Assembly: GCA_002633005.1 (NCBI GenBank)
Contig: NMRA01000283.1
Location: 186,001 to 250,000, forward strand
Length of the DNA stretch: 64,000 nucleotides
Source: Phoronis australis
Lineage: Eukaryota > Phoronida > Phoronidae
Direction of reading: 5' to 3'
A program made the position numbers and the translations under genes. Of the stretch, positions 13,343 through 25,199 are shown in pieces. Position 1 is the stretch's first letter, and each line of letters opens with the position of its first letter. A model generated the notes under the pieces. It made no database searches and was not told where the DNA came from. It saw nothing but the letters and a program-made list of their open reading frames with translations.

Positions 13343-13575
13343 TTTGTATAAGCGCACCAAGTTTAAAAAAATGGGGGGGCTCGAATTTTTGGGAATGTCT
13401 ATCTTTTACTATAAGATTCACTGAGTATGTTCAGAGTTATGAATTGCAGACGCTACATTTTTGTGCTTCCTGTCTTCTAGTGGAATATCGTCTCGTTTTC
13501 TACTTTTTTCGGAGTTCGTGCTTCTCTGACTGAGGCAGACCTTTTTCCATTTCTCCAAATAGGGGGCTCGTTCAA
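13343..13575 (+). mobile_element. MITE family with GCGCACCCAG end, copy 2
   Basis: It shares GCGCACC..., the G run followed by ctcg, gtctcgttttctacttttt, cggagtt and gggctcgttc with the copy at 20296. An 82-codon open frame runs through it but shows no family resemblance and is not conserved among the copies. Confidence 0.7.
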
Positions 13576-16209
13576 GCACATAAGTATGACAAGTTCAATA
13601 CAAAATGTTATCATTTGTTATTCATTAAGTCAAAATGATTCAACCTTTTAACATAATAAGTAACTTAAAATGCATAATACTTTACAACATTTAGCATTAC
13701 AAACACTATTCAACAGCAAAAGTTTCCACGACATGAAAGTGGACATACATGTAACTATTACCATGGAGACCGAATAGTGTTTCCTTACACCAGAATTTGA
13801 CAAGCATGATTGGAAGAATAATTACGAAGTTGCAAGGAACAAGAATTGGAACCTTGAAGATTCACAATCCAACATAGCTTATTTCTCAAATTAAGATTAT
13901 TGATATTTTTGACTTGATAACTTGAATTAAGAAGCAATAAGTTACAAAACATGACTTAAAAGCAATTGAGACTTAAAATTTGGAAAAATATGAATCATTT
14001 TTGGACACCTAATCAAGCCTTGAACAGCCGTTGATAGTCAAACAAAAAACCTTTTCAAAATTATTTCAACTATTTTTTTAGCTTAGTGCAAGATCACCTG
14101 AATGGGAAAATCACAGTGAAATAATTCGAATTATCTTATATTTTTGCACAAAAAACACGAAAATTGAACAAAGTTCCTTTTTTTGTAGTAACGTTTGTCA
14201 AAATGTATCAACGTTAAATCTTCACAAATTACAAAGTAACAGGTTGAACATGCCTTCCAGCTCAGCAAAAGTCGCCATGTTGTCGGTGCCGCCCGAAATG
14301 AGACGAAGTCCAACGGGAATTGTGAGCACATTTATCACTTAATGAGTAACAACTGCGAGGCTGAAATTTGGTGAACACTGTTAAATCGTGCAGAATAGTA
14401 AGTAAAGATATGTCTCACTAAATTTCACCGTAAATTGTTGGCAAAAACAATTTATACAAAGTTTTAAACTCGTAACTTTTCCCGCTGTACTCCAATGTGG
14501 ATGGCGCGATCCAAACAAAGTAACCTAAATTACGCCACAAAAATTGCAAGAACTTTACAGTGCTTGCCCCGATTTTGATACTCTTTCGATTTTTACTGAG
14601 TAGAGTGCACTACCTTTCCGATGATAGCAAAGCACTTTTTCAAAACGAGAAAAAAATCAAAACGGAAAAAATTTGTTCGACTCATATTGGTTCCTAGGTT
14701 CGACCGCCCTACGTAAGGAACTAAACGCACCAATGCTATTTTAACATAACAAGTACGCGTAACATTCCAAAAAAATCAACAACCACTAACTACAAACTAT
14801 AAATGCACTACAAACACAAACGAATAACGAGATATTACTAATAAAACAAAATAATGAAGACTTTTCGAGCAAGCGATAGCACATTCAGTTACAAGTAAAA
14901 AACGGCGGCGTTCAAGACAAGTTCCTGAACTGATGAGCCGGAAATGTGGGTACGGAAATAACCGATGACAGCCGGTATTTATACGCTCACAGAGAAGGAT
15001 CAAATACTGTTAAAAAATCTCTTTTGGCAAGAAAGGCGAAAAGATTATAAAGAAAGGGTGTCGAAAATAATATTTTATGTAGTAAGTATTTTCGGATACT
15101 GGAACCACATGGGCAGTTTGAGACCAGGACTTTAATGCCGATAAATAACATAAATGCTACTCTAATCGTCTGCGTGACACCATTCGGGCGAAGTTGGCTG
15201 GGTACGGCGTGCTGATTACGTGAAGCGCTTTGAATCGGAAGCAAATTCAAAATTATCGCTAACCTAGTTACCATCGTAGTTAGTTGTACCAGTGGCTGGA
15301 ACAATTTTTTTGTTGTTGTGTCCATCTGTATCATTGTCTGTGACCGATAGGCTGGGGCTGGACCTTTTCTGCGAACCACCCCCCCCCCCTTCCGGCTATG
15401 GTCCTGCGTGTACAAAACTTTTTTAGACTCAGTGTACTGCAGTGACCGCCAAACTTAATCCGACAAAACCTAGTTTCCCGGGATGTCAGGGATTCAGTTT
15501 ATAAATTTTGTGGGCTAGTTCACGTCAGCTCTGACGGTTGATGACAGGCGATTCCCTTGTCATTTTTATTTCTATTTTGGTGGCTACTGACAATGAAAGC
15601 GCGTATTTATAAAAGAAGTGCATGTAACAGTTATATGTACATGTAAGTTGCATGTATTTGTTGCGAATGAACTGCTGTTTTAATTTTCTGCTACAACAAA
15701 TCCTGTTCCCGTAGGAACATGCCTGTCGCCAAGTTTTTTTCATTGATAAAGATTAAGTTGGTTCAAGACGAATTCATTGATTCATTTCTGACCTGCAAAA
15801 ATTGATATCAGCACAAATACATTTTTGTCAGAAAATTTGCCTATTGAAATTGTGTGACAACTTTAAATACGCATCTCTGTTGTGTTTATAAGAAGAGTGA
15901 AGTTTTTGTTCTTATTTTTACATCATTCCTTCCAGTCATATTTGGTATAGCTCTGAAAAATGTTTGCCTCAATACATTTCAACACCGCCATGTTTAGTAG
16001 TAAAACATTGGATATTCATTGAGAAAGTTATTTTCATTGGATAAACAACACTTGGATTGAAGATTAGCAATGCTCACATTAAGCAACACCTGAAAGAAAT
16101 GGTTCTGAAATCTTAGTTTTCTTTTTCCACGTAAGAAATCCTGAACAACGAGAGGCGTTTACACTAAAATAGTAACTTGAACTGACTGTACTTCGGGAGC
16201 AAGTTTTCT
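13576..16209. other. No gene recognised
   Basis: The longest frame is 142 codons on the minus strand (14987-15415). It begins inside a C-run and shows no domain, signal peptide or conserved motif. Confidence 0.5.
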
Positions 16210-16325
16210 GTTATACAGAATTTGTTGAATACACGACACTNAGTTTTGTTCAGAAAGTATGAACGCAACGGAATAAAGACCGTGAAAAATGAAAAGTGTC
16301 GTGTATTCAACAAATTCTGTATAAC
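16210..16325. repeat. Perfect 31-bp inverted repeat next to an N
   Basis: The arms at 16210-16240 and 16295-16325 are perfect reverse complements over 31 bases (for example gttatacagaattt against aaattctgtataac). An undetermined base is at 16241, directly at the inner end of the left arm. It may be a real foldback or an assembly join. Confidence 0.85.
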
Positions 16326-17562
16326 TAAAATAGTAGTAAACATTTTACAGACAAATAACTTGTTTTAAAGTGTCAGTAACGAGAAACATGAGATAAAAGG
16401 TTCCAATACCAAGCTAAAGCGTCCCATTTACATGTAAATTTGACTCATGAGAGCCATGGACTTATACACCCCACGTTTGCCTTTGCAGCATATAAACGCC
16501 TCCCCTTTGTCGTGGAAATTTGTAGTATTTTAAAGGAGCGGTAAACCAGCTCCTGTAAAAAACAACCTTTGATTTGAACAGTTACTATAATCTTCTTTCT
16601 CGTACTCCCTATTCAAAATTTAAAATAATTTGATTACTGCTTCATGCCCGGCCCATTAACTTGTTTGATATGACGGGTTAGTTTCATTTGTTAAAGAAGT
16701 AGGGTCATCAAGAAAATTCCTGGCGATTTTCATTACAAGCGAAAATTCAAACAAAGGATAAGAGAGCTGGGAAGTGCTGTGATGCTGGAAAGTTGGCGTT
16801 TTCAACACCAGAACGTACTCTTAGGCGAAAGGCGGCTATGAAACCCACTTCTAATAACAAAACCAACGTTTGACTTAGGCTGTGCACCGTAATGAAATTG
16901 GTGCACATTGTCTCTATAGACAAATTACAGGTGATTTCAGGTCTCCTAAAGAGCAATGATTTCGCTATTGCTTGAAACCAGGCTTGCGTCCAGTAACGCT
17001 AGGACCTACGCTAGGACCTACTTATAATCTAGTTAAAGTCACGTGTTCTCATTTAAAATACACGGCAATATCTCACACAATATCGCGAAGTCTTTCTTTT
17101 TAGCGAGGTCCTGCTACTGAATGGGAGGCTGGCTCTACAATGTTCATTGTCACGTGCCTCCTTTTATGCGCCGACCACAGTCTCACAGGATGAGGAACCG
17201 AAAATACTTTGTTAATCCGATATTTCTTTTCATCTAAGTAAGGAACAAATTGCGACCAACCTTATGACGGTAAATAGTCTAAATCAATGGTCAACTTGTA
17301 AAAAAACTAATCAAATGCTTATTTAGTGACAATTCTTGTGGCGTTCTATTACCTTGTATAAAAATTCTCAAAGCCATGAGTCCTTTTCGGATGCAGTACA
17401 TTACAAAATATGGATTGGACAATTAATTTGATATAAATGCAAATCCCTTTTACCGCTTGCACAAAAACATCATATTAGTCTGAATATGACTGAGAACAAA
17501 TGCACTGAATTGTGCATGTCTCAATCAACATAAGTCAACGACATTCATTGGGCCCTTCATTA

Positions 17563-17600
17563 CCAATCTTTATTTCGGTAATAAATATTTATTTATGTAA
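17563..17600 (-). promoter_or_regulatory. Candidate poly(A) signals for the GPCR gene
   Basis: Two minus-strand AATAAA hexamers lie at 17593-17588 and 17574-17569, about 360-380 bases after the receptor stop codon. The surrounding DNA is very A/T rich, so the match may be chance. Confidence 0.3.
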
Positions 17601-17720
17601 TAAATATTTGATTAATCAGTTAATCAGCGGCCAGTGATAATAATGATAATAAGTATTCATTGAATTAATAAATAAATATTTTCTTGACGTTATGTCGTAC
17701 TGTAATAATTATTTATAACG
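17571..17720. other. Very A/T-rich stretch downstream of the GPCR exon
   Basis: Repeated ATAAATATTTATTTAT-like motifs and AT-rich simple sequence are present. It probably includes the receptor 3' region. No coding frame is seen. Confidence 0.5.
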
Positions 17721-17947
17721 GTATTAATCATTTCTGTAATTTATATTTGTAACTATGAGTTATTCCTGGCTTCTGACTGGAGCATTACTGTTATAATTCA
17801 GGAATGGAATTATTACAGTAATAAATGAGACTTATGTAGCATTTAGCCAAAGATATGCGTAGCAGGAACGGTGGAGCCACTCACGAGGTCAGCTGCAAGC
17901 GGTAAACTCCAGCATCTCGCGAGAAACAAATCCGCCGAATCGAACGT

Positions 17948-18737
17948 TCAGCAGTGTTCGCTTGACAGTAAATTGGTTCCTTCTTGCGTGTTTTCATGAT
18001 GTGAAGGCGAATGTGTTTCGGAATTTGGTGTACGAAAAGACGTCATATTTGTCAGGACAATTGTACCATTGTTGTTCGAGTGCCGGTCTCGAAAGCAAAC
18101 TCCTTTGAATTTGAATCGCGGGCACAGCGCATGGCACATGTCCTTTGCACTTGCCTTAAAAGTGTCGTTAAGCGAAATATAAATTGTGGGATTCAGAGCA
18201 CAGTTGGAATAACCAAATACCTGGAAAAACACCCTGAGATCCCGACCGAAGTCGTGATACAGTGAAATGACATGATACATAAAATATGGGCACCAGCAAA
18301 CACCGAAGCAGAAGACAATCAATACCAACGTTAGAACGACCTTTTGTTTTTTTCTAGTGTGCATTTCGTAGCGCGCAGAGTCCTCTAAGACTTCTCCAAC
18401 AGGACCTCTAGCCCAGAGCTTGAAGGCAACCTTGCAATACATCACGGATATGATAGCCAGCGGGATCACAAAAAGCACAATTGTGATGGAGAAAGTGTAA
18501 GCGTATCTACCCCATGGGTAATTGATGTCGTCCATAACTTCTTCACACATGACGACGATCCGCAAGCTGGCGTTGTATTTTGATCCTTCGATAATGCCTC
18601 TGGTGACCACTCTCATGAAGAACGGTTGCGGAAGAATAATGAGGAACGCGAACGCCCAAAAAACGAATATGGCTATCACCGTCTGTTTCGTGGTATGTAT
18701 AACTCGAGACTTCAGAGGATGGCAAACAGCAAAGTAT
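17948..18737 (-). CDS. Last exon of a rhodopsin-family GPCR, peptide-receptor-like (TM4 to C-terminus)
   Basis: A G-protein-coupled receptor of the plasma membrane, probably for a neuropeptide; the ligand cannot be read from sequence. The exon encodes about 262 residues (1 = first full codon). It opens with YFAVCHPL, the end of the DRY region, directly after a pyrimidine-rich acceptor (ttttctgtttcag, read on the minus strand). A phase-2 intron therefore splits the Arg codon of DRY, a known intron position in this family. TM4 covers about 20-40 with Trp27. Extracellular loop 2 has Cys64 for the conserved disulfide and an N-A-S glycosylation sequon at Asn55. TM5 has Pro92, TM6 has CWCP at 147-150, and TM7 has NPTIY (NPxxY) at 182-186, followed by a Cys-containing tail that ends in EHC. 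The stop is TGA at 17950-17948. Exons for the N-terminus and TM1-3 should lie at higher coordinates or outside the window; I could not find them. QRFP/NPFF-like or another class-A beta-type receptor is possible. Family call is strong, subtype weak. Confidence 0.93.
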
Positions 18738-18751
18738 CTGAAACAGAAAAA
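18738..18751 (-). promoter_or_regulatory. Splice acceptor of the GPCR last exon
   Basis: Read on the minus strand, a run of T/C ending in CAG immediately precedes A|TAC TTT GCT, where the receptor frame becomes homologous to the DRY region. The conserved position and phase of this intron in class-A GPCRs support the site. Confidence 0.8.
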
Positions 18752-20295
18752 GCATTTCTAAAAATAATTAACACTTTCCAAAACTCAGCTTCCATTTATA
18801 ACGTCACAACAGGGGTATCGGAAATAGGTAAGTTACTTCTGGAATCTGGCAATTTGAGTGTTATGTATGAAAAACCAAAACGGGAAAAATTCCAAAATAT
18901 TTATTTTACTAGGCAGTAATTGAAATAATTTTAAAAATTGCACATTTCAGAAATAATACCCACTAGGGTAATAAATTAGAGGAAGGTCATGAAACTGATG
19001 CAAAGTACCCAGCAATGTTGCCGCGGCTATCGACAGCGCACTTCGTAACTTGGCAGTATGTAGGCAACGGCCTTGCTCTCAGCTCAAAACGTCAAGTGGG
19101 AAAACATTAACCCACGGTAATTCTTCAACAAACAAAAACAAAGACGTTTCTCCGAGATTTGCAAAGAAACACGTCGATGCAAAGAATTACCACTCGCTAA
19201 AAATGTCTACATGTATAAATTGCAGTTATTAGACAAACTAGGGCTTGACTTGTCGACATGCAGGTTCGCAATCCCACCTCCGATTTCTTAGGGCGACCCC
19301 GTAAAAATCCCACAACGTCGCCACGCTACATCCGTGCACGCACGTGAAATATTACTAGTGGTAAGCAGAGGGAAGTCGGTATCGTTCGGAAGGCTCCATC
19401 CTGTTCGCCTGCCTTAGGTGGCCAGCCAGTGAGCAGGATAATGGGACCGAGAGGGGGAAATTGGTCCTCACCGAGCACGCGAGACACTACTAACTTTCAG
19501 TTCTAGGAAAAAAAGTTATGCTAAGTTGAGCCTGCAAAACATGCTTTAAACGCGTGAAGGTTTACAATCAATGTTGTCTTAAATTTAGAGATCGGAACCG
19601 CAATAAAGGCATTAAACAGGGAGAAATGTTTTGAGCTGAAGTTTACATGTATGAGCTGAATGATGTTGACGGGAATTTATTCCAGTGTAAAGAGCATGGT
19701 GCACTAATTAATGTATTCTTTTGGTCACGTCATTACACGTCGAAGACGGATGTACAATGTATTTGCGCAAACCTAGGCTTCTCATAGCCATATTTTACAA
19801 ACTTAAAATATGCTCGACTGTTTGAGGACGAATTGACCCAAATCAATACCATGGTTCAATGTGGGTTGTATAACAAGGAGCTATATTTTGCTGTCGTTTA
19901 TGAAATGAATTAATGCAATTCAACTGCATGTATTTCCGCATACACGTGCAAAGCAGATTCCTTACAAGACGGTGAACTGTTAAGAGCTTTTCTCAAGCGT
20001 TTTGTCAGTTACCGATAAGCAGATCGATAAAATAACTATTCCGTCAGATTACTGCTCATGTTTGATTTCAAGCAGATGGTTTACATCAATTATATGTACT
20101 CGGCAACATTGATTAGACATTGGCTGCTGGTGTAAGACGTGATGGATAAATCCATATACGGATACGTGTTGTTGCATGCACATTGAAGAATGACAATGGT
20201 GACAAAAAGATTTAGGTGGACCAGGGACTCCCTCTCCATACACACCTGACCAAAAACATCCATGCATGTCATTGTTCTTCGTAAATACTTGCGTG
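18752..20295. other. Probable intron/upstream region of the GPCR gene
   Basis: On the minus strand this lies just upstream of the last exon. I searched for TM1-3-like frames ending in a DR-type motif with a donor and found none. Confidence 0.45.
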
Positions 20296-20571
20296 AATTC
20301 AGCCTAAAAATGGGGGGCTCGAGTTTCTGATAACGTGGGCCTTTCACTAAGATTCAAGGGGTATGTTTAGAGCTATGAATTGTGCATTCACCGAATTTTT
20401 GTAGTTCTTGCCTTTTTACTGGACTTTTGTCTCGTTTTCTACTTTTTTCGGAGTTTTTGTTTCTCTGAGGAGGATTTTTTTGCCCATTTCGCCTAATGCA
20501 GGGGCTCGTTCGAGCCACCCGAGCCCTTCCTGGGTGCGCACATGAGTTGTCACCCCTCGCTATATCCTAGA
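20296..20571 (+). mobile_element. MITE family with GCGCACCCAG end, copy 3
   Basis: It matches the copy at 13343 along its length and ends in CTGGGTGCGCAC, the inverted end. The following 40 bases (to tcctagatgtatcagtg) resemble the right end of the 45157 element, so the two MITE families may be related or adjoining. Confidence 0.65.
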
Positions 20572-21810
20572 TGTATCAGTGTATACGTACAGTAGTTTCT
20601 GCATATTAAAGTAGGTTACGTGTGCCCACACTTAGAACAATCACGCAGGTGACAATAAGGTGAAATATGACTTTTGTAACTTACGATTTCGACCGGCAAC
20701 TTACATATAGTGTTTGTCATAAACCGACCACAGAGAGGACTAGAAAACTGCGTTAAGACCACTGGAGCCAATGATGGCCTTTCTAAATCATGCCACTGGC
20801 AGAGAAAATTGTTGGGAAATAACTCGTCGCGTTCTCAACGAAACGTACGACCAAAAACGTATGGTGGTCTCTATTGGCTTACACGCTTATAGAGACAAAT
20901 CGGAGTGGAACAGAATGCAAACAGCCAAACAAGGAAGTTTTCGGGCATCAAAAGTACACAATCAAATGGTCTCGCTCAGCGTGGATCTCAGTGATTCTGC
21001 TATCCTTCATTTGGCGAACTATGCTCCATCTGCCCGGGGTCCAATATTTGCACTCGAAATTTTTGTTGACATTTCCCGTTCTCCAATACAAATTCAAAAT
21101 AAATAATATATATGCAATTTTGTGTTCGAGTGTGATATAGTTTACGTGGAGGATTGTTTGCCATTGATTACTCTAAGTATAATTTAAATTCAGAATTTCG
21201 AGTTTTTATTACATGTCTCACTTTTTCATTCATGTTTGTGGCTAAAATCTAGGAGAAACAGTGCGAATTTCAAACTGTGTACACAATAATAAACCCAAGA
21301 ACACAGTTGCAGACACCTGTTTTGAGTTCCCAAAAAATTAGAACGATAAATGTCAATACTAATTTGGAGTTTGAAAGTTAGATTCAGAGCTCGAAGCAAC
21401 GGTGGTGCTAATAGTTCTTTTGCGGACAGAGAACATCTTCCAAATGTTCCGCTCACAGCCGGAAGAAAGACTCTAAGATGTAGATCTTACAAAGAGCCAA
21501 GGCAATAGTATAGACTCTCGAGATTTCTTCATATGCATAACCGCAATTGTCGAAAAGAAGACAGATTTTGACTTCTGGAAACACAGGATGCTGCAATGGA
21601 AAGTCTATTCTATTGAAAAAGCATGAAGCAATGCAGGCAGGTCCCGCACGAAGGGTTTCTACAACCCTATATGGTGTTTTGCGATTCCGGAATTTACTAA
21701 TTCGGTTGTCTCATAGACTAGAAACCGTCAGGAGTAGACAGACAGTGGTTTTAGTTCTACATGTTTCATTATCCTGTTTTTCGATTACTAGAAGATAGCA
21801 GTTGACTGAC
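20572..21810. other. No gene recognised
   Basis: Plus-strand frames at 20771-21106 and 20874-21140 overlap each other and lack recognisable features. Confidence 0.45.
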
Positions 21811-22222
21811 ATGTTCCATGAGGTCAGGCCAGTAATGATGCAAATTGGTTACAATGGAATACTAGAGAACATTCTACTAGATCCCAGCATATAACTGATT
21901 AAAATAGAACCGTAGTTTGGAACATTCTAGAGCCTAGTATATATGTGTGTAAAATACATGTAATTGGGTAGGTTCCAGAAAGTTCCAGGATGTGCTTGAA
22001 GAACTGATAAGTTCCAGAACATGTAAGCGATAATAAATACCCTGGCTCGGGTTAGTGAAAGTTATTTGAGTTGAAATAATAAGACAGGTAAAGATGCAGG
22101 CACAGTTCAAGTTACAGCTGAGTTACAGATCAGCAGTTACAGTTGGGCTTGTTAGTCACTTTAACCACACGGCTCAGATGTACCATAAACGCGACGGCTC
22201 CTAAGTTCAAATCAGACTTGAT
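21811..22222 (+). promoter_or_regulatory. Cluster of heat-shock-element-like sites, possible LTR
   Basis: GAAnnTTC sits at 21867-21874 and 21920-21927. A three-unit site TTCnnGAAnnTTC sits at 21973-21985, and TTCnnGAA at 22012-22019. TATA-like sequences follow the second (tatatatg, about 21935) and the last (ataataaatac, about 22030). The stretch starts TGTTCC and is followed near 22223 by TTGGCGA, which resembles some gypsy-type primer sites. The matching partner LTR and any gag/pol are absent. An LTR remnant and a real promoter are both possible. Confidence 0.35.
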
Positions 22223-22234
22223 ATAATTGGCGAA

Positions 22235-24722
22235 TTACCTAGGGAAATGCTGAAACAACAGTTTAAACGTATCTAATCTTCTGAAATCTGCAAATTTTGG
22301 GACTTGAAGTGAAACATTTATGAAATAGAATAGACCTCCGTTAGCTATAAAGAGAACAATCAAACACAATATGTAGTTCATCCTCCACAGAATCAGTGTC
22401 ACAACACAAGCAAAATCTTCCACTTACAGGATTGTTTACATAACGACCACCACTTTCCAAGAGCAATGGGAGATTTCCTGATCTAAACTGAGCCAAAAGA
22501 GCGTTCGGAACCAGATAAGTCACTGAGCTTCAAATACTGTTCAATTAAAGATTCGTGCTTATATAAAATGTAGGTTCTTAACTTGGGTTTTGTTAGAAAG
22601 ACTCAGACCAAACGTGTCTCGAGTATTCAAACAGTTTATTTCTAGCATCTACTATGTTACACGTGCTCAAATTTCGAAACCAGGATTGCATGCCAATTAC
22701 GATAAACAAACTTTTATACCATCTATCCAACCATTTCTACCAACAGAGTGCTCCCAGAGAAATACCTTTCTCAGTAACCTATCATCACCTGTGGTCACGA
22801 ATTTGTTCCAAAGACGCAAAATTTCCAATTTCAATCTGTTTCCGGTCACGTCCCACCCCATTACACCACTATGAGAATGAGTGGCAGTAAATCGGTTGAC
22901 CCCTACAGGTGTGTATATAAAAAGGCACACCTCTGTTTTGAATATTTTCATCATTACCAAATTTTTTCTAACCGAAAACAGATGACCCGCAATCCAAAAT
23001 TGGTACCACACACGAATTAAATAATATTTTAAATGATTCGAACCCTAGAGTCTTGTGAACACGAAATGTTGAGCATATCTTCCCTAAAGCTCTACCAGAA
23101 GCTTCAGATAAAATGTTCAAATTTTCTTTGAAGTTAAGGTGTGGATTCAGAATACAGCCTAAATATTTGCATGGGGATTTATAACTAATGATACTTTATA
23201 AAATAAATTCAAAATTGCTTCTAGGAATAGACTTAGCTCGAAAATGGACAATGTAATTTTTTGCCATGTTTATAACCATGGTTCACACCAGTTATTTAAA
23301 ATCTTCAACATATCTTGCATATAATTTTCATTTTCAGACAAAAGTGCAATTTCGTCGGCATCAAAAAGCACTGAAATATTATTTGAGCCATATTTGACAC
23401 CTTAACCCAAATTTTCAATTTCCAGAGATGAGTCATTCATAAATAAGGCAAAGAGTGTCAGTGATAATACGTGCCCCTGACGGACACCATTTTCAGGAGT
23501 GAACCAACCACTATACAGAGTGCCATTGAAACAGATACAGTTCAACGGATTCCCGTAAACCAAACGAATTGTATCACACGTTCTACCATTAATATTACTT
23601 TGCAGTAATTTATAAAACAGATGTTCATGGTTTTTCCAGTCAAAAGCTTTTTTCATGTCCACAAATGTCACGAATTTAGAAAGGTTAGGCGACTTTTTGT
23701 TTGAATAATTGATGACATGACTTATAATGATCAATACTGGACCGTGGACTTCGAAAGCCAATTTGCTCGTCAACTAAACTATATTTCTGTTCACAGAAAC
23801 CCACAATTCTATTATTCAACACAGTACTGAAGAGTTTTTAATTTTTTTAAAGAATACTAATGCCATGGTAGTTCAAAGGCATTCTAGGGTCGTCTGTAGG
23901 TATCGGAATTATAATTGCCTTATACCAATCAGAAGGCATTAATCCACGCTTAAAAGATTCATTAAACAACTGGGCTAGAAAAGCAACAACAGTTTCGAAT
24001 CTAAACACCTCATAAGGTATACAGTCATAGCCGACGGCTTTGTTATTCTTTGTTTTAATAACAACATTTCTAACCTAATTTAAGCCATGATCAGTTACAT
24101 TAGAACAATCATTTTGTAGCTCCTTGCTCAAATTCAAGGTTTTCAAAGAAAATTCATCATCAAACTGTATTTTCAGAACTGCATATAAATAATTGTTCGT
24201 AGTCATTTTTCCATTTATTCAGAACAAAATTTCTATCAGAGTTTGTTTTATTATTCGAATCCAAGACTTCCAGGGGAACTTCGCTAAACTGTTTTAGTCC
24301 CAGTTTTTTTAATATATGCCCAGAAATCCTTGGGATTTTAGTATTCAGGATCTCAATTTCAATATGAACCTTTAACTGGTATGAAAGTTTCGCGCATTTA
24401 ATTTTTTTGTCAAATTTATATTGAGCAAACAGAAATAATTGTTTGTAATGTGACCAATTCCCGCGTCCTCTTGGACTTTCAATGTACTTTAAATATTTTC
24501 CACAAATCGTTAAGTTTCGAATTCCAATAAGGCTGGTTCCTGTTAGCATACTTTCTTAGTTTACGACTCAGATAATAATCCTTATAATCCAGCAAGAAAT
24601 CTATTTCCTTAATTAATAAGTCAATAAATGACTGATACACTTTATCAAGTTGGTTCTGATGTTCATAGGATAACAATAATGAATCAATTAAACATAAAAA
24701 TTCTTAATTAAATGTCACATTA
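22235..24722 (-). mobile_element. Degraded non-LTR retrotransposon (LINE family A), 5'-truncated
   Basis: Fragments of one ORF2-type polyprotein run along the minus strand in order, in several frames. From about 24720 to 24160 comes the linker before the RT (QPYWNSKLNDLWK, SPRGRGNWSHYKQLFLFAQY, LDSNNKTNSDRNFVLNKWKN). RT follows at 23773-23402 with FVDMKKAFDWKNHEHLFYKL and GVRQGHVLS. A catalytic-box remnant DADEIALLSEN lies near 23360. Later come WNKFVTTGDDRLLRKVFLWE (22900-22750) and a C-terminal Cys-rich part FCLCCDTDSVEDELHIVFDC (near 22430-22360). Stops and frameshifts separate the pieces and the endonuclease is absent, so it is inactive. The RT motifs are firm; the clade is not assigned. 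It is part of a tandem duplication (22474-25198). Confidence 0.88.
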
Positions 24723-25198
24723 CTACTGTATTTGGACTGACGTGCATGGCAGCGTTGATACTGGTGTACTCTCGGAATTCGTGTACCCACAAAAAGTAAG
24801 CTCGACATAGTGCGTTTCTATAGTCCCCTGGTTCGTTGTTGCGAAGGTTCGATGAACCGAACTATTTCAAAAATGTTAAGAAATACAAAAATGGTTCTAC
24901 AGTCCAAAGGTTTAAATGTACGAAAATCAACACTTAGAGGTATCTATAGTCCGAGCGCTCTTATAGAAACTTCAGAATACAGGACCTTCGAACTACAGAA
25001 TACGTCAGTTGGCCATGGAGAATCTCGATACCTTAAAAGGAGCACCGTGGTACCCAAAGATTTTCTGAAATTATTGCACCATCAATTTGTAGTCCAAAAA
25101 TAGGACGTCGTTCATTGTTGGAAGTCGGTCGCCCATTAAAGTGGCAGGAGACCTTGATGAAAAATTGGAAATCTATTTACCTTTCTGTTGAATGCAAA
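22474..25198. repeat. Tandem segmental duplication, copy A (full length)
   Basis: This unit contains the LINE family A fragment plus about 475 bases beyond its 5' end. It is repeated immediately downstream at 25200-25908. The two start cctg(a/c)tctaaa and end ctttctgttgaatgcaaa. An N at 25199 marks the junction. Confidence 0.85.
24810..25103 (+). other. 97-codon open frame in the duplicated unit (probably not a gene)
   Basis: The frame starts MRFYSP and ends VVQK. A matching frame of equal length occurs in copy B at 25520-25813. The few differences include both amino-acid-changing and silent sites, and no family is recognised. Repeated words (tctatagtcc, ctacagtcc) suggest that degenerate repeat sequence rather than selection keeps the frame open. 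Confidence 0.2.
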
Positions 25199-25199
25199 N

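Noticed and set aside
14987-15415. 142-codon open frame, minus strand
   Set aside because: No domain, signal peptide or splice context. The N-terminal part comes from a C-run, and the composition looks like random translation.
17571-17720. AT-rich stretch as a replication origin or matrix attachment site
   Set aside because: Base composition alone does not support either in a metazoan genome.
18011-18919. Plus-strand open frames over the GPCR exon
   Set aside because: They are antisense shadows of the receptor coding sequence.
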